From Microbacterium capsulatum (GTDB lineage Bacteria > Actinomycetota > Actinomycetes > Actinomycetales > Microbacteriaceae), in the NCBI RefSeq assembly GCF_030865425.1, contig NZ_JAVFCB010000011.1, forward strand, positions 1 through 64,000: DNA of 64,000 nt. Direction: 5' to 3'. Below, in pieces: positions 33,152-44,289 of the stretch. The first letter of the stretch is position 1, and every line of letters starts with the position of its first letter. The translations under genes and the position numbers were made by a program. The notes under the pieces are model-generated. The model had not been told where the DNA came from and made no database searches. It saw nothing but the letters and a program-made list of their open reading frames with translations.

Positions 33152-34170
33152 CGGGCGGTCCGCTCCCAGGTGACGAAGCCCATCGCGTTACCGGTGCCCG
33201 CCTCCGTGCGGTAGCAGGGCTCGTAGTCGACGTTCGCGACGGTCAGCCCCACCTCGTCGGCGATGCCGGCGACGGCGATCCAGTTGCGCAGTTCGGAGGC
33301 CCCGGACGTCATCTCGCCCGCGGGCACCGAGGAGAGGTAGTCGGCGTCGTGGTCCCTCATCGCCTGGATGAACTCGGAGTCGAGCTTCTCGTCGATGACG
33401 AAATGGCTGAGCCCGCCGGAGGCGACGACGCCGACGCGGAGGTCGCCGGGGAAGGACTGGATCGCGCGGCCGACGGCGCGGCCGAAGTCGTAGCAGCGCT
33501 TGGCACTCGGCGGGTTCGGTTCCCAGAACGTGTTGATGAAGATCGGCACCATCGGGACGGTGGACTCCTCGCCCATGAAGCGCTGGTAGATGAACCCGAA
33601 GCCGTGCGGAATGGAGTTGTTCTCGTAGCGGCCGGCGGGGACGATCTCGGTCGCACCGGTGTCGAAGTCCTCCGCCTGGGTGGACTGGATGATGTGCTTG
33701 CCGAGCGCCCGATGCGTTGGCCGCACGATCGTGCGGTCCGGGACATCGCCCAGGGCCGCTTCGGCCAGTCCGGGCGCCATCTCGTCGAGCTGCGCCTGGG
33801 TGAACGGCACGTGCGCGACCTCGTCGCCCCAGAACACCGAGAACGGCGCGAGCCACTCGTCGCCGTAGGTCTCCTTGTGGTCGCTCGAGACGATGACGAG
33901 CACGTCGACATCCTGCGCGGCGATGAACGTCGACAGGGCGTCCATCGAGGCCTGGCAGCTGTCCCAGCGGCGCTGCATGACGTCGTGCGTGATCTCGTGC
34001 GAGAAGTCCTCGCGGAGCGCCTTGAGCTCGTCGAAGGAGTAGGTGCCGCCGCGGAACTTCAGGCCCTTGCTGCCGCGATCGGCGACGCCGCGGGTCTCCC
34101 AGGCGGCAGGCGGAGCGGCCTTGAGCTGCGGTCCGTGCGAGGTGCCGAATCCGGCGACGATCTCGGTCAT
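33148..34170 (-). CDS. LigB-type (class III) extradiol ring-cleavage dioxygenase
   Basis: A 340-residue non-haem Fe(II) dioxygenase of the LigB superfamily, cleaving a catecholic ring next to the hydroxyls. His12 in FGTSHGPQL is at the same position as the LigB iron ligand; further conserved points are SSDHKETYGDEW, FINTFWEPNPP, VVASGGLSHFV and SGASELRNWI. Neighbouring LigJ-like and aldolase-like genes predict gallate, protocatechuate or a substituted relative as substrate. No LigA small-subunit gene is present in the operon, and the chain is too short for a LigA fusion of the gallate dioxygenase kind, so it is probably homomeric. Second gene of the operon starting at 35196. Confidence 0.85.
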   Translation of the reverse strand: MTEIVAGFGTSHGPQLKAAPPAAWETRGVADRGSKGLKFRGGTYSFDELKALREDFSHEITHDVMQRRWDSCQASMDALSTFIAAQDVDVLVIVSSDHKETYGDEWLAPFSVFWGDEVAHVPFTQAQLDEMAPGLAEAALGDVPDRTIVRPTHRALGKHIIQSTQAEDFDTGATEIVPAGRYENNSIPHGFGFIYQRFMGEESTVPMVPIFINTFWEPNPPSAKRCYDFGRAVGRAIQSFPGDLRVGVVASGGLSHFVIDEKLDSEFIQAMRDHDADYLSSVPAGEMTSGASELRNWIAVAGIADEVGLTVANVDYEPCYRTEAGTGNAMGFVTWERTAR

Positions 34171-34194
34171 GGGTGGGTCCTTTCGGTACAGCGG

Positions 34195-35196
34195 TCAGAG
34201 CCGGAAGAGAGCGCGGGCGTTGTTCTCGAGCACGTCGGCGCGGCTGTCCGCGTCGAGCCATTCGATGTCGTCGATGAGCAGATGGATGTCGTCGAACCAG
34301 CGACCGGTCGCGGGATCGATCTGGGATCCGGTGCCCGGCTTCTCGGATCCGAACAGCACGCGATCCGTACCGACCGCCTTCATCAGCAGTTCGAGGCTGT
34401 CCTGCGTGTACAGGCAGGAATCGAAATGGAAGTTGCGCAGCTTGTCGAGGTAGGAGACGCCGGTTCGCACGACCGAGGGCAGGAAGCGGCCCATCTGGTA
34501 TGGGATCGCGCCGCCGCCGTGCGCGACGACGACCTTGAGGTCGGGGAAGTCGGCAAACACGTTCGACTGGATCATGCTCCAGACCGAGACGGTCTCCTCC
34601 TGGATGAAGTGCAGGCTGTACGGCTCCCGGGACGGGAACTTGCAGCCCGCCGAGTGCAGCAGCATCGGCACGTCGAGCTCGCAGAGCGCCTCGTACAGCG
34701 GGTACCAGTACGGCTCGCCCATCGCCGGCGGCACCTCGGTGCCCTCGTAGGGGTCGGAGTTCACCATCGCGCCGACGAAGCCGAGCTCGGTGACCGCTCG
34801 GCGCAGCTCCGGCAGCCACTGCTCGACGCTGAGATACGGGCTCTGCGGGATGCCGGCGACGCCCTTGAACCGGCCGGGGAAGAGCTCGGTGGCGCGTTGG
34901 ATCAGGTTGTTCGTCTCGACGGTGAACCACTCGACGATCTTCGTCGGGCGCTCGGAGTGCATGGCGTGGAACGGACGCGGCGAGAGCAACTGCAGGTCGA
35001 TCCCGGCACCGTCGATGTGGTCGAGGTGCGAGATGTTGCCGAAGCTCGGATGCGGGGCGTTGTACGAGGCGATGAGCGCGTCGTCGCTGATCCCCGGCGG
35101 CTTGCCGCCGTGCGATCCGCGCGCGGCGAGCAGCGAGGCCTTCCACGCGTAGTACGCATCCGGTGCGGACATGTGGCCGTGGACATCGATGATCAC
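34195..35196 (-). CDS. ligJ: LigJ-like 4-oxalomesaconate hydratase
   Basis: A 333-residue amidohydrolase-family protein matching LigJ in length and motifs: N-terminal metal site IIDVHGHMSAP, SPRPFHAM (about residue 72), IPQSPYLSVEQWLPELRRAV region (about 115-135), VVVAHGGGAIPYQMGRF (about 220) and DRVLFGSEKPG (about 275). LigJ hydrates 4-oxalomesaconate to 4-carboxy-4-hydroxy-2-oxoadipate in protocatechuate 4,5-cleavage and gallate degradation. It is the first gene of the six-gene ring-cleavage operon, 24 nt before the dioxygenase gene, with operator-candidate copy 2 lying 118 bp upstream. Confidence 0.8.
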   Translation of the reverse strand: MIIDVHGHMSAPDAYYAWKASLLAARGSHGGKPPGISDDALIASYNAPHPSFGNISHLDHIDGAGIDLQLLSPRPFHAMHSERPTKIVEWFTVETNNLIQRATELFPGRFKGVAGIPQSPYLSVEQWLPELRRAVTELGFVGAMVNSDPYEGTEVPPAMGEPYWYPLYEALCELDVPMLLHSAGCKFPSREPYSLHFIQEETVSVWSMIQSNVFADFPDLKVVVAHGGGAIPYQMGRFLPSVVRTGVSYLDKLRNFHFDSCLYTQDSLELLMKAVGTDRVLFGSEKPGTGSQIDPATGRWFDDIHLLIDDIEWLDADSRADVLENNARALFRL

Positions 35197-35313
35197 GGGG
35201 GGCTCCTTCTGATTTCTCTGCGCTCCGGCGGGCCGGGCTTCCTCGCTGTCTCGACGCTACGAGGGCCCGGTTCGGAGAGGATCGGCGGGGTGCGGGAATC
35301 TGACCCGAGGCGA

Positions 35314-35330
35314 TCCGACACGGTGTCCGA
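35314..35330. promoter_or_regulatory. Palindromic operator candidate, copy 2
   Basis: TCCGACACGGTGTCCGA differs by one base from the perfect dyad at 22918. It lies 118-134 bp before the ligJ-like ATG, in the 162-bp gap after the second flavin monooxygenase gene. Confidence 0.7.
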
Positions 35331-35358
35331 ATCGCCCGCCGATCGTGCGGTCGGGACG

Positions 35359-37239
35359 CTACTGCACGAGCACGCTCGCGGCGGCCCGGATCCGTCTCAG
35401 GAACGGCTCCGCCGGGTCCTCGGCCGGGGCGTCGCCGCCGCGGACGATCACCGCGAGCGCGTCGTCGAGCACCATCGACGGATCCCCGGGCAGCGCGGCG
35501 GACCGCCAGGCCACCTTGCGGTCGGGCCGCACGAGCAGCGCGCCGTCGGCGCCGATCTCGCGCACGGACGTCCAGGCCGCGTCGCCGTCGGCGATCGGGA
35601 CGACGGCGACCGGGAGCACACCGGCGACGAGGTCGAGCGCCTCCTGCCAGCGCGGCGCGGCGGACGCCGAGGTCAGCAGCGTGAGCCCGGCCGGCACCAC
35701 GAGGTCGTGCGAGGACAGCGGCGATCCGTCCTCGCCGGTCCGGCTGTCCAGCCAGACGTGCGGCAGATGGTGACCGGGACGGGAGGTCGCGTGGAATGCG
35801 ACCGGATCCGACGGGTCGCCCGGGACCGGCGTGCCGTCGGGAACGAGTGCTCCCGCCGAGTAGTGGAACCCGGCCTCGACCCCGAGCTGGCTGTAGTCGT
35901 GCGCGTTGTGCGCCACCTCGGCCTCGACGCGGGCGCGCATCGCATCGCCCTCGGGGGTGTCGCTCACGAACACCCCGAGGTTGCGGAAACCCTCCTCCTC
36001 GTCCTCACCGAAACCGAGCGCGGCGGCGATCGGAGGGTGCCGGTTCGCGTTCTCCAGGGAGTGCGCGGTGTACCAGGCGACGATCGGGCGGCGTTCAGCC
36101 TGGTAGCTGTCCAGCAGCGCGTCCGGCGCGTGTCCGTCAAGCACCGCGGCGAGCTTCCAGCACAGGTTCTGCGCGTCCTGGATGCCGCTGTTCAGGCCGA
36201 GACCGCCGGTCGGCGGGTGCTTGTGCGCAGCGTCGCCGGCGAGGAACACCCGCCCGGAGCGGAACCGCTTCGCGACCAGGCCGTTGTACGACCAGCGCGT
36301 CATCGAGTGCATCGTGATCGCGTGGTCCTCGGCGAGCCCGAGCATGCGGCGGATCGAGTCGAACAGTGCCTTCTCGTCATCGGGATCCCCCTCGACCATC
36401 CAGCCCGCCACCGAGACCAGCCACTCCTCGGAGTCGCGATCGTAGTGGGTGGGGCCGAGCGCCTGGATCGTGCCGCGACGGCGCGCGCCGCCCCCGGGAT
36501 GCAGGAAGTGAGCAAGCAGGGCGTCGGGCTCCGACCAGGCGGAGAGGTCGAGGCTGACGTGGTAGTTGACGACCTCGCGCATGTCGCGGGGGCCCTCGAG
36601 TTCGACGCCGAGGAGCGCGGCGCTGTCGCGTCCGCCGTCCGCGGCGATCACGTACCCGGCGCGCACCTCACGGATCGTATCGGTCGCGACGTCGCGGATC
36701 GAGACGGTCGCGGCATCCTCATCCTGGCGGATCCCGACGACCTCCTGCCGCGCGCGGATGCGCCCGGGGGCGGCGGCAACCGCGTGCCGGTGGATAAGCG
36801 GATCGAGGCGCAGCTGCGGCATGTTCGCGAACGCCCGCGGGCTCGAAGCCCGGTACCGATCGGCGTCGGGACCGCCGCCCCAGGCGGGCACCTCGCCGAT
36901 CTTCAGGCCGTCGTAGCGGCCGGGGCCGGTCGCCGTCGTGTACCAGACGGCTTTGCGCCAGCGGTCGTGCGTGGGGGTGGCCGCGTAGATGTCCGCCGCG
37001 ACGCCGATGTCGTGGAAGGCCTCCATCGTGCGCGGGTTGAGCAGGTGCGCTCGCGGGAACCGGAAGACGAAGTCGCGCCGTTCGACGAGCAGCACGTCGA
37101 TCCCGCGCTGGGCGAGCATGATCGCGCACGTCATCCCGACCGGTCCTCCGCCCATCACGAGGACCTCGACGGTGTCGGGCCATTCGTCCTCGCCGAGCGG
37201 CGGCAGCGGAGCGCGGGGGCTCTTCACGGATACGGTCAC
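35359..37239 (-). CDS. FAD-dependent aromatic hydroxylase B
   Basis: A 626-residue class A flavoprotein monooxygenase of the 2,4-dichlorophenol hydroxylase (TfdB)/PheA type. Motifs: VLVMGGGPVGMTCAIML (about residue 26), IAADGGRDSAALLG (about 195), GDAAHKHPPTGGLGLNSGIQ (about 320), and a C-terminal thioredoxin-like domain of about 150 residues. It is larger than hydroxylase A and in its own transcription unit with operator-candidate copy 3 lying 89 bp upstream. It could perform an earlier ring hydroxylation, so that two sequential hydroxylations give a trihydroxybenzoate-like ring for the LigB-type enzyme. Confidence 0.88.
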   Translation of the reverse strand: MTVSVKSPRAPLPPLGEDEWPDTVEVLVMGGGPVGMTCAIMLAQRGIDVLLVERRDFVFRFPRAHLLNPRTMEAFHDIGVAADIYAATPTHDRWRKAVWYTTATGPGRYDGLKIGEVPAWGGGPDADRYRASSPRAFANMPQLRLDPLIHRHAVAAAPGRIRARQEVVGIRQDEDAATVSIRDVATDTIREVRAGYVIAADGGRDSAALLGVELEGPRDMREVVNYHVSLDLSAWSEPDALLAHFLHPGGGARRRGTIQALGPTHYDRDSEEWLVSVAGWMVEGDPDDEKALFDSIRRMLGLAEDHAITMHSMTRWSYNGLVAKRFRSGRVFLAGDAAHKHPPTGGLGLNSGIQDAQNLCWKLAAVLDGHAPDALLDSYQAERRPIVAWYTAHSLENANRHPPIAAALGFGEDEEEGFRNLGVFVSDTPEGDAMRARVEAEVAHNAHDYSQLGVEAGFHYSAGALVPDGTPVPGDPSDPVAFHATSRPGHHLPHVWLDSRTGEDGSPLSSHDLVVPAGLTLLTSASAAPRWQEALDLVAGVLPVAVVPIADGDAAWTSVREIGADGALLVRPDRKVAWRSAALPGDPSMVLDDALAVIVRGGDAPAEDPAEPFLRRIRAAASVLVQ

Positions 37240-37327
37240 GGACTCCTCCTCGAATGCAGGAATCCCAGGCTAGGGACGGCCCGGATCCGACCGATACGTG
37301 AGCATCGTGCGAAAGTTCGGCCGGCAT

Positions 37328-37344
37328 TCCGACACGATGTCGCA
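37328..37344. promoter_or_regulatory. Palindromic operator candidate, copy 3
   Basis: TCCGACACGATGTCGCA matches 15 of 17 positions of copy 1. It lies 89-105 bp before the hydroxylase B ATG. Confidence 0.65.
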
Positions 37345-37428
37345 GTACCGCGAGGCGCGCGGACACGACGAAGGAGGACGTGCCGTCCCCCTCGGAGCAG
37401 CGCGCCCTCTTCGCCCGCGGGCCGGATC

Positions 37429-38877
37429 TCAGCCCGAGATGGTGGGGACGGTCACCCACTGCCAGTAGGTGAACTCGTCCAGGTTCCAGTGGCCGCCGTG
37501 GCGTCCGCCGTTGCCCGAGGCGCCGATGCCGCCCATCGGGATGTGCGCGGCGTCGTAGATGGTCTGCCCGTTCACGGCGACCATCCCGGCGCGCAGCCGG
37601 GACGCGAAGCCGAGCGCCCGGGCGACGTCTCGGGTGTGGATCGCTGCGGTGAGGCCGTAGTCGCTGGCGTTGGCGAGCGCGAGGGCCTCGTCCTCGGTAC
37701 GGAACCGGGTGACCGGCGCCACCGGGCCGAAGATCTCGGAACGGAACGCCGCGTTGTCCTCGTCCACCCCGTCCAGAACGGTCGGCTCGTAGAAGAGACC
37801 GTCATGCGATCCGCCGTGAACGATCCGGGCACCGCCCACGACCGCCTCCTGCACGATGCCGTGCACGCGTTCGGTCTGGGCGCGGGTGATGAGCGGACCC
37901 AGGGTCGTGCCAGGAGTGAGCGGATCACCCGGCACGAAGGCTTGGGCGGCGACCCGCAGCCGCTCCACGTATTCGTCCGCGACGCTCTCGTGCACGAGGT
38001 GGCGTCCGGTGGCCATGCAGATCTGCCCCTGGTGCCGGAAAGATCCGCCGACGCCGGCGGCGACCGCCCTGTCCAGATCCGCGTCCGCCATCACGATGAA
38101 CGCGTTGTTGCCGCCGAGCTCCAGCACGACCCGTTTGAGCAGCCCGCCGGCCAGCTCGCCGACCCGGCGGCCCGCCGCGGAGGATCCGGTGAAGGAGATC
38201 ACATTCGTGTGCGGCGAGCGCACCACGGCTTCGCCGGTCGCGGGCCCACCGGGCAGCACGTGCAGCACTCCATCCGGGAGACCCGCACGGCGGAAGATCT
38301 CGGCGATCGCCGCACCGCCCGAGAACGCCGTCTTGACGTCGGGCTTGAGCAGCACGGCGTTGCCGAGGGCGATCGCGGGTGCGACCGAGCGGATCGCGAG
38401 CATGAGCGGGGCGTTCCAGGGCGAGATCACGCCGACGACGCCGACCGGGATGCGCCGCGCCATGCCGATCGTCGCCGGATCCTCCACCGGCAGAAGATCG
38501 CCCTGCGACATCGTGACCAGACCGGCCGCGGCGACGAGCTCGTCGATCGCCTTGTCGATCTCGTGCCGGGCCTTGCCGGGCAGCGATCCGCTCTCCCGGA
38601 TCAGGACGTGCGCGACGTCCCCGCGGATCTCCCGGAGCGCCTGCGCCGCGCCCATGAGCACATCGGCCCTGGTGCGGTAGGAGGTGCGGCCCCAGTCGGC
38701 CTGCGCCGCGACCGCGCTGCGGCCCGCGCGCTCCACATCCGACTCGTCGGCGATCCCCGCGTGAGCGACGAGGCCGCCGTCACCGGGAGATGTGATCGGC
38801 TCGACGCCGCCCGACCCGGGCCGCCAGCCGTCGGAGAAGATCAGCCCGTCGATGCCCTCGATGTCCCACCGCGCCAT
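37429..38877 (-). CDS. Benzaldehyde-dehydrogenase-like aldehyde dehydrogenase
   Basis: A 482-residue ALDH related to benzaldehyde and vanillin dehydrogenases. Motifs: VGVISPWNAPLMLA (about residue 150), KPDVKTAFSGG (about 178), FTGSSAAGRRV (about 227), catalytic Glu in LELGGNNAF (about 250) and Cys in HQGQICMATGRH (about 285). The C-terminal HWNLDEFTYWQWVTV is typical of the benzaldehyde-type subgroup. Expected role: aromatic aldehyde to benzoate, feeding the hydroxylases. ATG 38877 is chosen for GGAGG 5 nt upstream; the frame stays open to 38961. Own transcription unit with operator-candidate copy 4 lying 100 bp upstream. Confidence 0.88.
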   Translation of the reverse strand: MARWDIEGIDGLIFSDGWRPGSGGVEPITSPGDGGLVAHAGIADESDVERAGRSAVAAQADWGRTSYRTRADVLMGAAQALREIRGDVAHVLIRESGSLPGKARHEIDKAIDELVAAAGLVTMSQGDLLPVEDPATIGMARRIPVGVVGVISPWNAPLMLAIRSVAPAIALGNAVLLKPDVKTAFSGGAAIAEIFRRAGLPDGVLHVLPGGPATGEAVVRSPHTNVISFTGSSAAGRRVGELAGGLLKRVVLELGGNNAFIVMADADLDRAVAAGVGGSFRHQGQICMATGRHLVHESVADEYVERLRVAAQAFVPGDPLTPGTTLGPLITRAQTERVHGIVQEAVVGGARIVHGGSHDGLFYEPTVLDGVDEDNAAFRSEIFGPVAPVTRFRTEDEALALANASDYGLTAAIHTRDVARALGFASRLRAGMVAVNGQTIYDAAHIPMGGIGASGNGGRHGGHWNLDEFTYWQWVTVPTISG

Positions 38878-38976
38878 CGCAGCCTCCGTCCTCATCGTCG
38901 AGCGATACCACGGCGATGCTAATCGACCGCACCGAGGCGTCTCCCCGTCGCGGCGGCGCAACGCGAGGCACCGGTG

Positions 38977-38993
38977 TCCGACACCGTGTCGCG
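38977..38993. promoter_or_regulatory. Palindromic operator candidate, copy 4
   Basis: TCCGACACCGTGTCGCG matches the left arm of copy 1 exactly and most of the right arm. It lies 100-116 bp before the aldehyde dehydrogenase ATG, in the 344-bp gap 38878-39221. Nothing else recognisable was seen in that gap. Confidence 0.65.
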
Positions 38994-39221
38994 ACGGCGG
39001 CGCCAGCGCTCTGGATGCGGGATACCGTCAGCGGTGGGATGCGCCTACGCTCGGCTTCTGCTAGGGTGGGCGATTCCGCGCACAGCCTGCCGACGTCTCT
39101 TCGGCGCAGCGCGAACCCCCTCGGCCGGAGACCTCTCCTGCGAACCGCATCGACGCGCGCCCGCACACCCGGCCGGATCCTTCACGGCGGATCAGTCCGC
39201 CCCGAACGTCTGAGCATCACC

Positions 39222-39512
39222 ATGAACAACCTGACCTGGCGACAGGCCGACCACGACGTGTTCGTCGCGACCCGGGACGGCGAGTACGCCGGCTTCGTGG
39301 CCGTCGACGGCACCACCCATGTCCTGCACGACCGGCACAGCCGCCGGCTCGGCAGCTACCCGTCCCTGTCCGCCGCGCGCACCGCCCTGGAGTCCGCTCC
39401 GGCCGGATCCGTCCTGCCCGCGGGCACCGGATCCGCCTCCGCCCGTCGCCGCCGGTCACGCACGTCGCACGACCGCCGCCCGGCCACGAGGAGCACCTCC
39501 CGGGGTCGCTGA
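39222..39512 (+). CDS. Small basic hypothetical protein
   Basis: A 96-residue protein. The first 55 residues form a compact domain with alternating strands (DHDVFVATRDGEYAGFVAVDGTTHVLHD region) ending in a short helix (SLSAARTALES); the tail is very rich in Ser, Arg and Ala and probably disordered or nucleic-acid binding. No family recognised; similar short ORFs are common in Microbacteriaceae. The frame is open far upstream because of base composition; the ATG at 39222 is chosen as the first Met of the folded part, without a strong ribosome site. It is convergent with clpC. Confidence 0.5.
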   Translation: MNNLTWRQADHDVFVATRDGEYAGFVAVDGTTHVLHDRHSRRLGSYPSLSAARTALESAPAGSVLPAGTGSASARRRRSRTSHDRRPATRSTSRGR

Positions 39513-39530
39513 GCCGCGCCCCTTCTCGGG

Positions 39531-39625
39531 GTCGTTGAGCGAGGACGGCGAAGCCGACCGAGACGAAACGCAGTCCTCCCCGGGATCGGCGCGTTTCGTC
39601 TCCCGGAGACCAGCGCTCAACGACC
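39531..39625. repeat. Dispersed palindrome class 1, full copy
   Basis: GTCGTTGAGCGAGGACGG...CCGAGACGAAACG and CGTTTCGTCTC...GCGCTCAACGAC form the outer and inner arms. It lies between the converging 39222 gene and clpC, together with a second GC-rich hairpin region (39630-39670), and could terminate both. Confidence 0.85.
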
Positions 39626-39720
39626 TGAGTACGCCGAAGGGGGCGGGTGCCGAAGCACTCCGCCCCTTCGGGACTACGAGCAGACCGTGCGAGCAGACCG
39701 TGCCGGTCAGACCGGACGGA

Positions 39721-42249
<2,529 letters not shown>

Positions 42250-42422
42250 GTCACTCCTTGTTCGTTGCCCTCTCGGGCGAAGGCCCGTTTCGGCGGTGGC
42301 GCCGCCGGGCGATGGCACGCTCCGTGCCGGATACATCGAGAGTAACGACCGGGCAAGCGCCGCATGCCCGTGTTCGCCGTCGGCATAGCCGTGCGACGCC
42401 GGGTTGCGGGGCCGGTCGGATC

Positions 42423-42495
42423 GGTCCCCGAGCCCGTCGAAGGGACCGTTCCGTCAGCCGACCGCTCCGTGGTCCCCGAGCCCGTCGAAGGGACC
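42423..42495. repeat. Dispersed repeat class 2, two copies
   Basis: GGTCCCCGAGCCCGTCGAAG plus GGACC occurs at 42423-42447 and again exactly at 42471-42495, in the 295-bp gap before clpC. Each copy is an imperfect palindrome related to 10684. Nothing else was seen in this gap beyond the clpC leader. Confidence 0.8.
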
Positions 42496-42544
42496 CCGCT
42501 GGATCCGGGCGCATCGAAGCCGCAGCCGCCGGATCCCCTCCTTC

Positions 42545-42883
42545 TCAGGCCGCGGGCGCGGATCCGTCGAGCGGCTCGATCACCACCGCGGTGCCGTACG
42601 CGCACACCTCGGTGAAGCTGCCGAGCGCGCCGGTGTCGAAGCGCATCGCGATCACGGCGTTGCCGCCGCGCTGGGTGGCCTCGGCCCAGAGCCGGTTCAT
42701 CACCTCGTAGCGCGACTCGTACATCACCTGGGTGTATTCCGGGATCTCGCCGCCGCCGATGGCGCGGAATCCCGCGGTGAAGCCCTGCCCGAAGTTCATC
42801 GAGCGGACGGTGAGGCCCATGACCTCGCCGAGCACCTGCGTGACCCGGTAGCCGGGCACGTCGTTCGTCGTCACCATGAACAT
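42545..42883 (-). CDS. UPF0145/YbjQ-family protein
   Basis: A 112-residue protein of the YbjQ (UPF0145) family, which forms small pentameric or decameric shells; some copies are described as metal-binding. Features are the N-terminal MVTTNDVPGYRVTQVLG strand and the conserved GGNAVIAMRFDTG near residue 82. Function in actinobacteria is unknown. It begins MFMVTT; the second Met could also start translation. Divergent from the LCP-family gene across about 115 bp. Confidence 0.85.
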   Translation of the reverse strand: MFMVTTNDVPGYRVTQVLGEVMGLTVRSMNFGQGFTAGFRAIGGGEIPEYTQVMYESRYEVMNRLWAEATQRGGNAVIAMRFDTGALGSFTEVCAYGTAVVIEPLDGSAPAA

Positions 42884-42998
42884 GGGCTCATCGTGGCACG
42901 GTGCACGTCCGGGGGCTAGAGGCGCCGCTCCCGGATAGCGCACAGGTGGACCCTCCAGGATCGACGAGGCCCCTGCCCGCCGACAGGAACGGATCCGT

Positions 42999-44273
42999 AT
43001 GACCTCGCGCACGCCCGAGCAGATCGCCGCTCGCCGACGCATGTTCCGGCGACGCCGGATCGTCTTCGGCATCAGCGCCGCCGTCGTGCTCATCCTGATC
43101 GCGGCCATCGCGTTCGCCGTCACGACGTACGTCGACGCGAACAACGGGATCCACCGCTCCTCCATCGCCGACAACGGACCGGCGCAGAACACGGGCGAAT
43201 CGAACTTCCTGATCATGGGGCTGGACAGCCGGGTGGACGAGAACGGCAATCCGTTCCCGCAGGCGATCTACGACCAGATCCACGCGGAGGATTCGTCGGT
43301 CGGCGGGTACAACACGAACGTGCTGATGCTGATCCACATCCCGGCCGGCGGCGGCAAGGCCGTCGGGATCTCGATCCCGCGCGACGACTACGTCGACTTC
43401 GTCGGCTCCCCGGGCGGGGTGAACAAGGGAAAGATCAAGGAGGCGTACGGCGACGCGTTCGAGTCCACGATCGAGAAGCTCGTGAACAAGGGCGTCGCAC
43501 ACGCCGACGCGTACCAGCAGGCGCGCACAGCGGCGCGGCAGAGCACGATCAAGACGGTGTCGGCGTTCCTCGGCGGAGTGCGGATCGATCACTTCGTCGA
43601 GGTGACGATGGCCGCGTTCTACGAGGTCGCGCAGGCGGTTCAGCCGGTGACGGTGTGCCTGAACCACGCGACCGCGGACACGTTCTCGGGGGCGAACTTC
43701 CCCGCCGGGGTGCAGCAGCTGAACGCGTCGCAGGCGATGGCGTTCGTACGGCAGCGCCGCGACACGACCACGAGCGACTTCGACATGACGGATCTGGACC
43801 GCACGCGCCGCCAGCAGGCGTTCATGGTGTCGCTGGCCGTGAAGCTCAAGCAGGCGTCGACGTTCACCGACTTCGGCAAGCTGCAGAAGCTCATCGACGT
43901 CGCGAAGAAGGACGTCGCCCTCGACGACAACCTCGACCTGCTGTCGTTCGCGCAACAGGCGCAGAGCCTGGCCGGCGGCAACATCTCGTTCGTCACCCTG
44001 CCCGTCAAGGAGTTCGGCACTCGCAACGGCCAGAGCGTGAACATCGTCGACGTCGACGCGATCCGGGCTCAGGTGAAGGATCTGCTGAACCCGCCGACGC
44101 CGACGGCGGCGCCCACCTCCTCGGCCGCACCGTCGAAGTCTTCGGGGCCTTCGAAGTCTTCGGGATCTTCGGGCTCGTCCGGTTCGTCGGGCGCCTCGAC
44201 TCCGGCGCCGCACCCGGTGTACACGGACTCGTCGACGCCCCTGCAGTCGGGGAACGTGCCCTGCGTGAACTGA
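42999..44273 (+). CDS. LCP (LytR-CpsA-Psr) family cell-wall ligase
   Basis: A 424-residue membrane-anchored phosphotransferase that attaches glycopolymers to peptidoglycan. A basic cytoplasmic tail (RRRMFRRRR) precedes one helix (about residues 22-44). The extracellular LCP domain has IMGLDSRVDENG (about residue 72), GISIPRDDYVDF (about 125) and AFVRQRRDTTTSDFDMTDLDRTRRQQ region (about 247-272) with the conserved Arg/Asp residues. The last 60 residues are a Ser/Pro/Ala/Gly tail. Complete and normal in length. No linked glycosyltransferases. Confidence 0.92.
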   Translation: MTSRTPEQIAARRRMFRRRRIVFGISAAVVLILIAAIAFAVTTYVDANNGIHRSSIADNGPAQNTGESNFLIMGLDSRVDENGNPFPQAIYDQIHAEDSSVGGYNTNVLMLIHIPAGGGKAVGISIPRDDYVDFVGSPGGVNKGKIKEAYGDAFESTIEKLVNKGVAHADAYQQARTAARQSTIKTVSAFLGGVRIDHFVEVTMAAFYEVAQAVQPVTVCLNHATADTFSGANFPAGVQQLNASQAMAFVRQRRDTTTSDFDMTDLDRTRRQQAFMVSLAVKLKQASTFTDFGKLQKLIDVAKKDVALDDNLDLLSFAQQAQSLAGGNISFVTLPVKEFGTRNGQSVNIVDVDAIRAQVKDLLNPPTPTAAPTSSAAPSKSSGPSKSSGSSGSSGSSGASTPAPHPVYTDSSTPLQSGNVPCVN

Positions 44274-44289
44274 GCGGGGCGCGCCGCGG

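Noticed and set aside
33055..38922. A 1955-codon open frame on the plus strand
   Set aside because: It is antisense to well-supported catabolic genes with clear motifs; long antisense frames are expected at this GC content.
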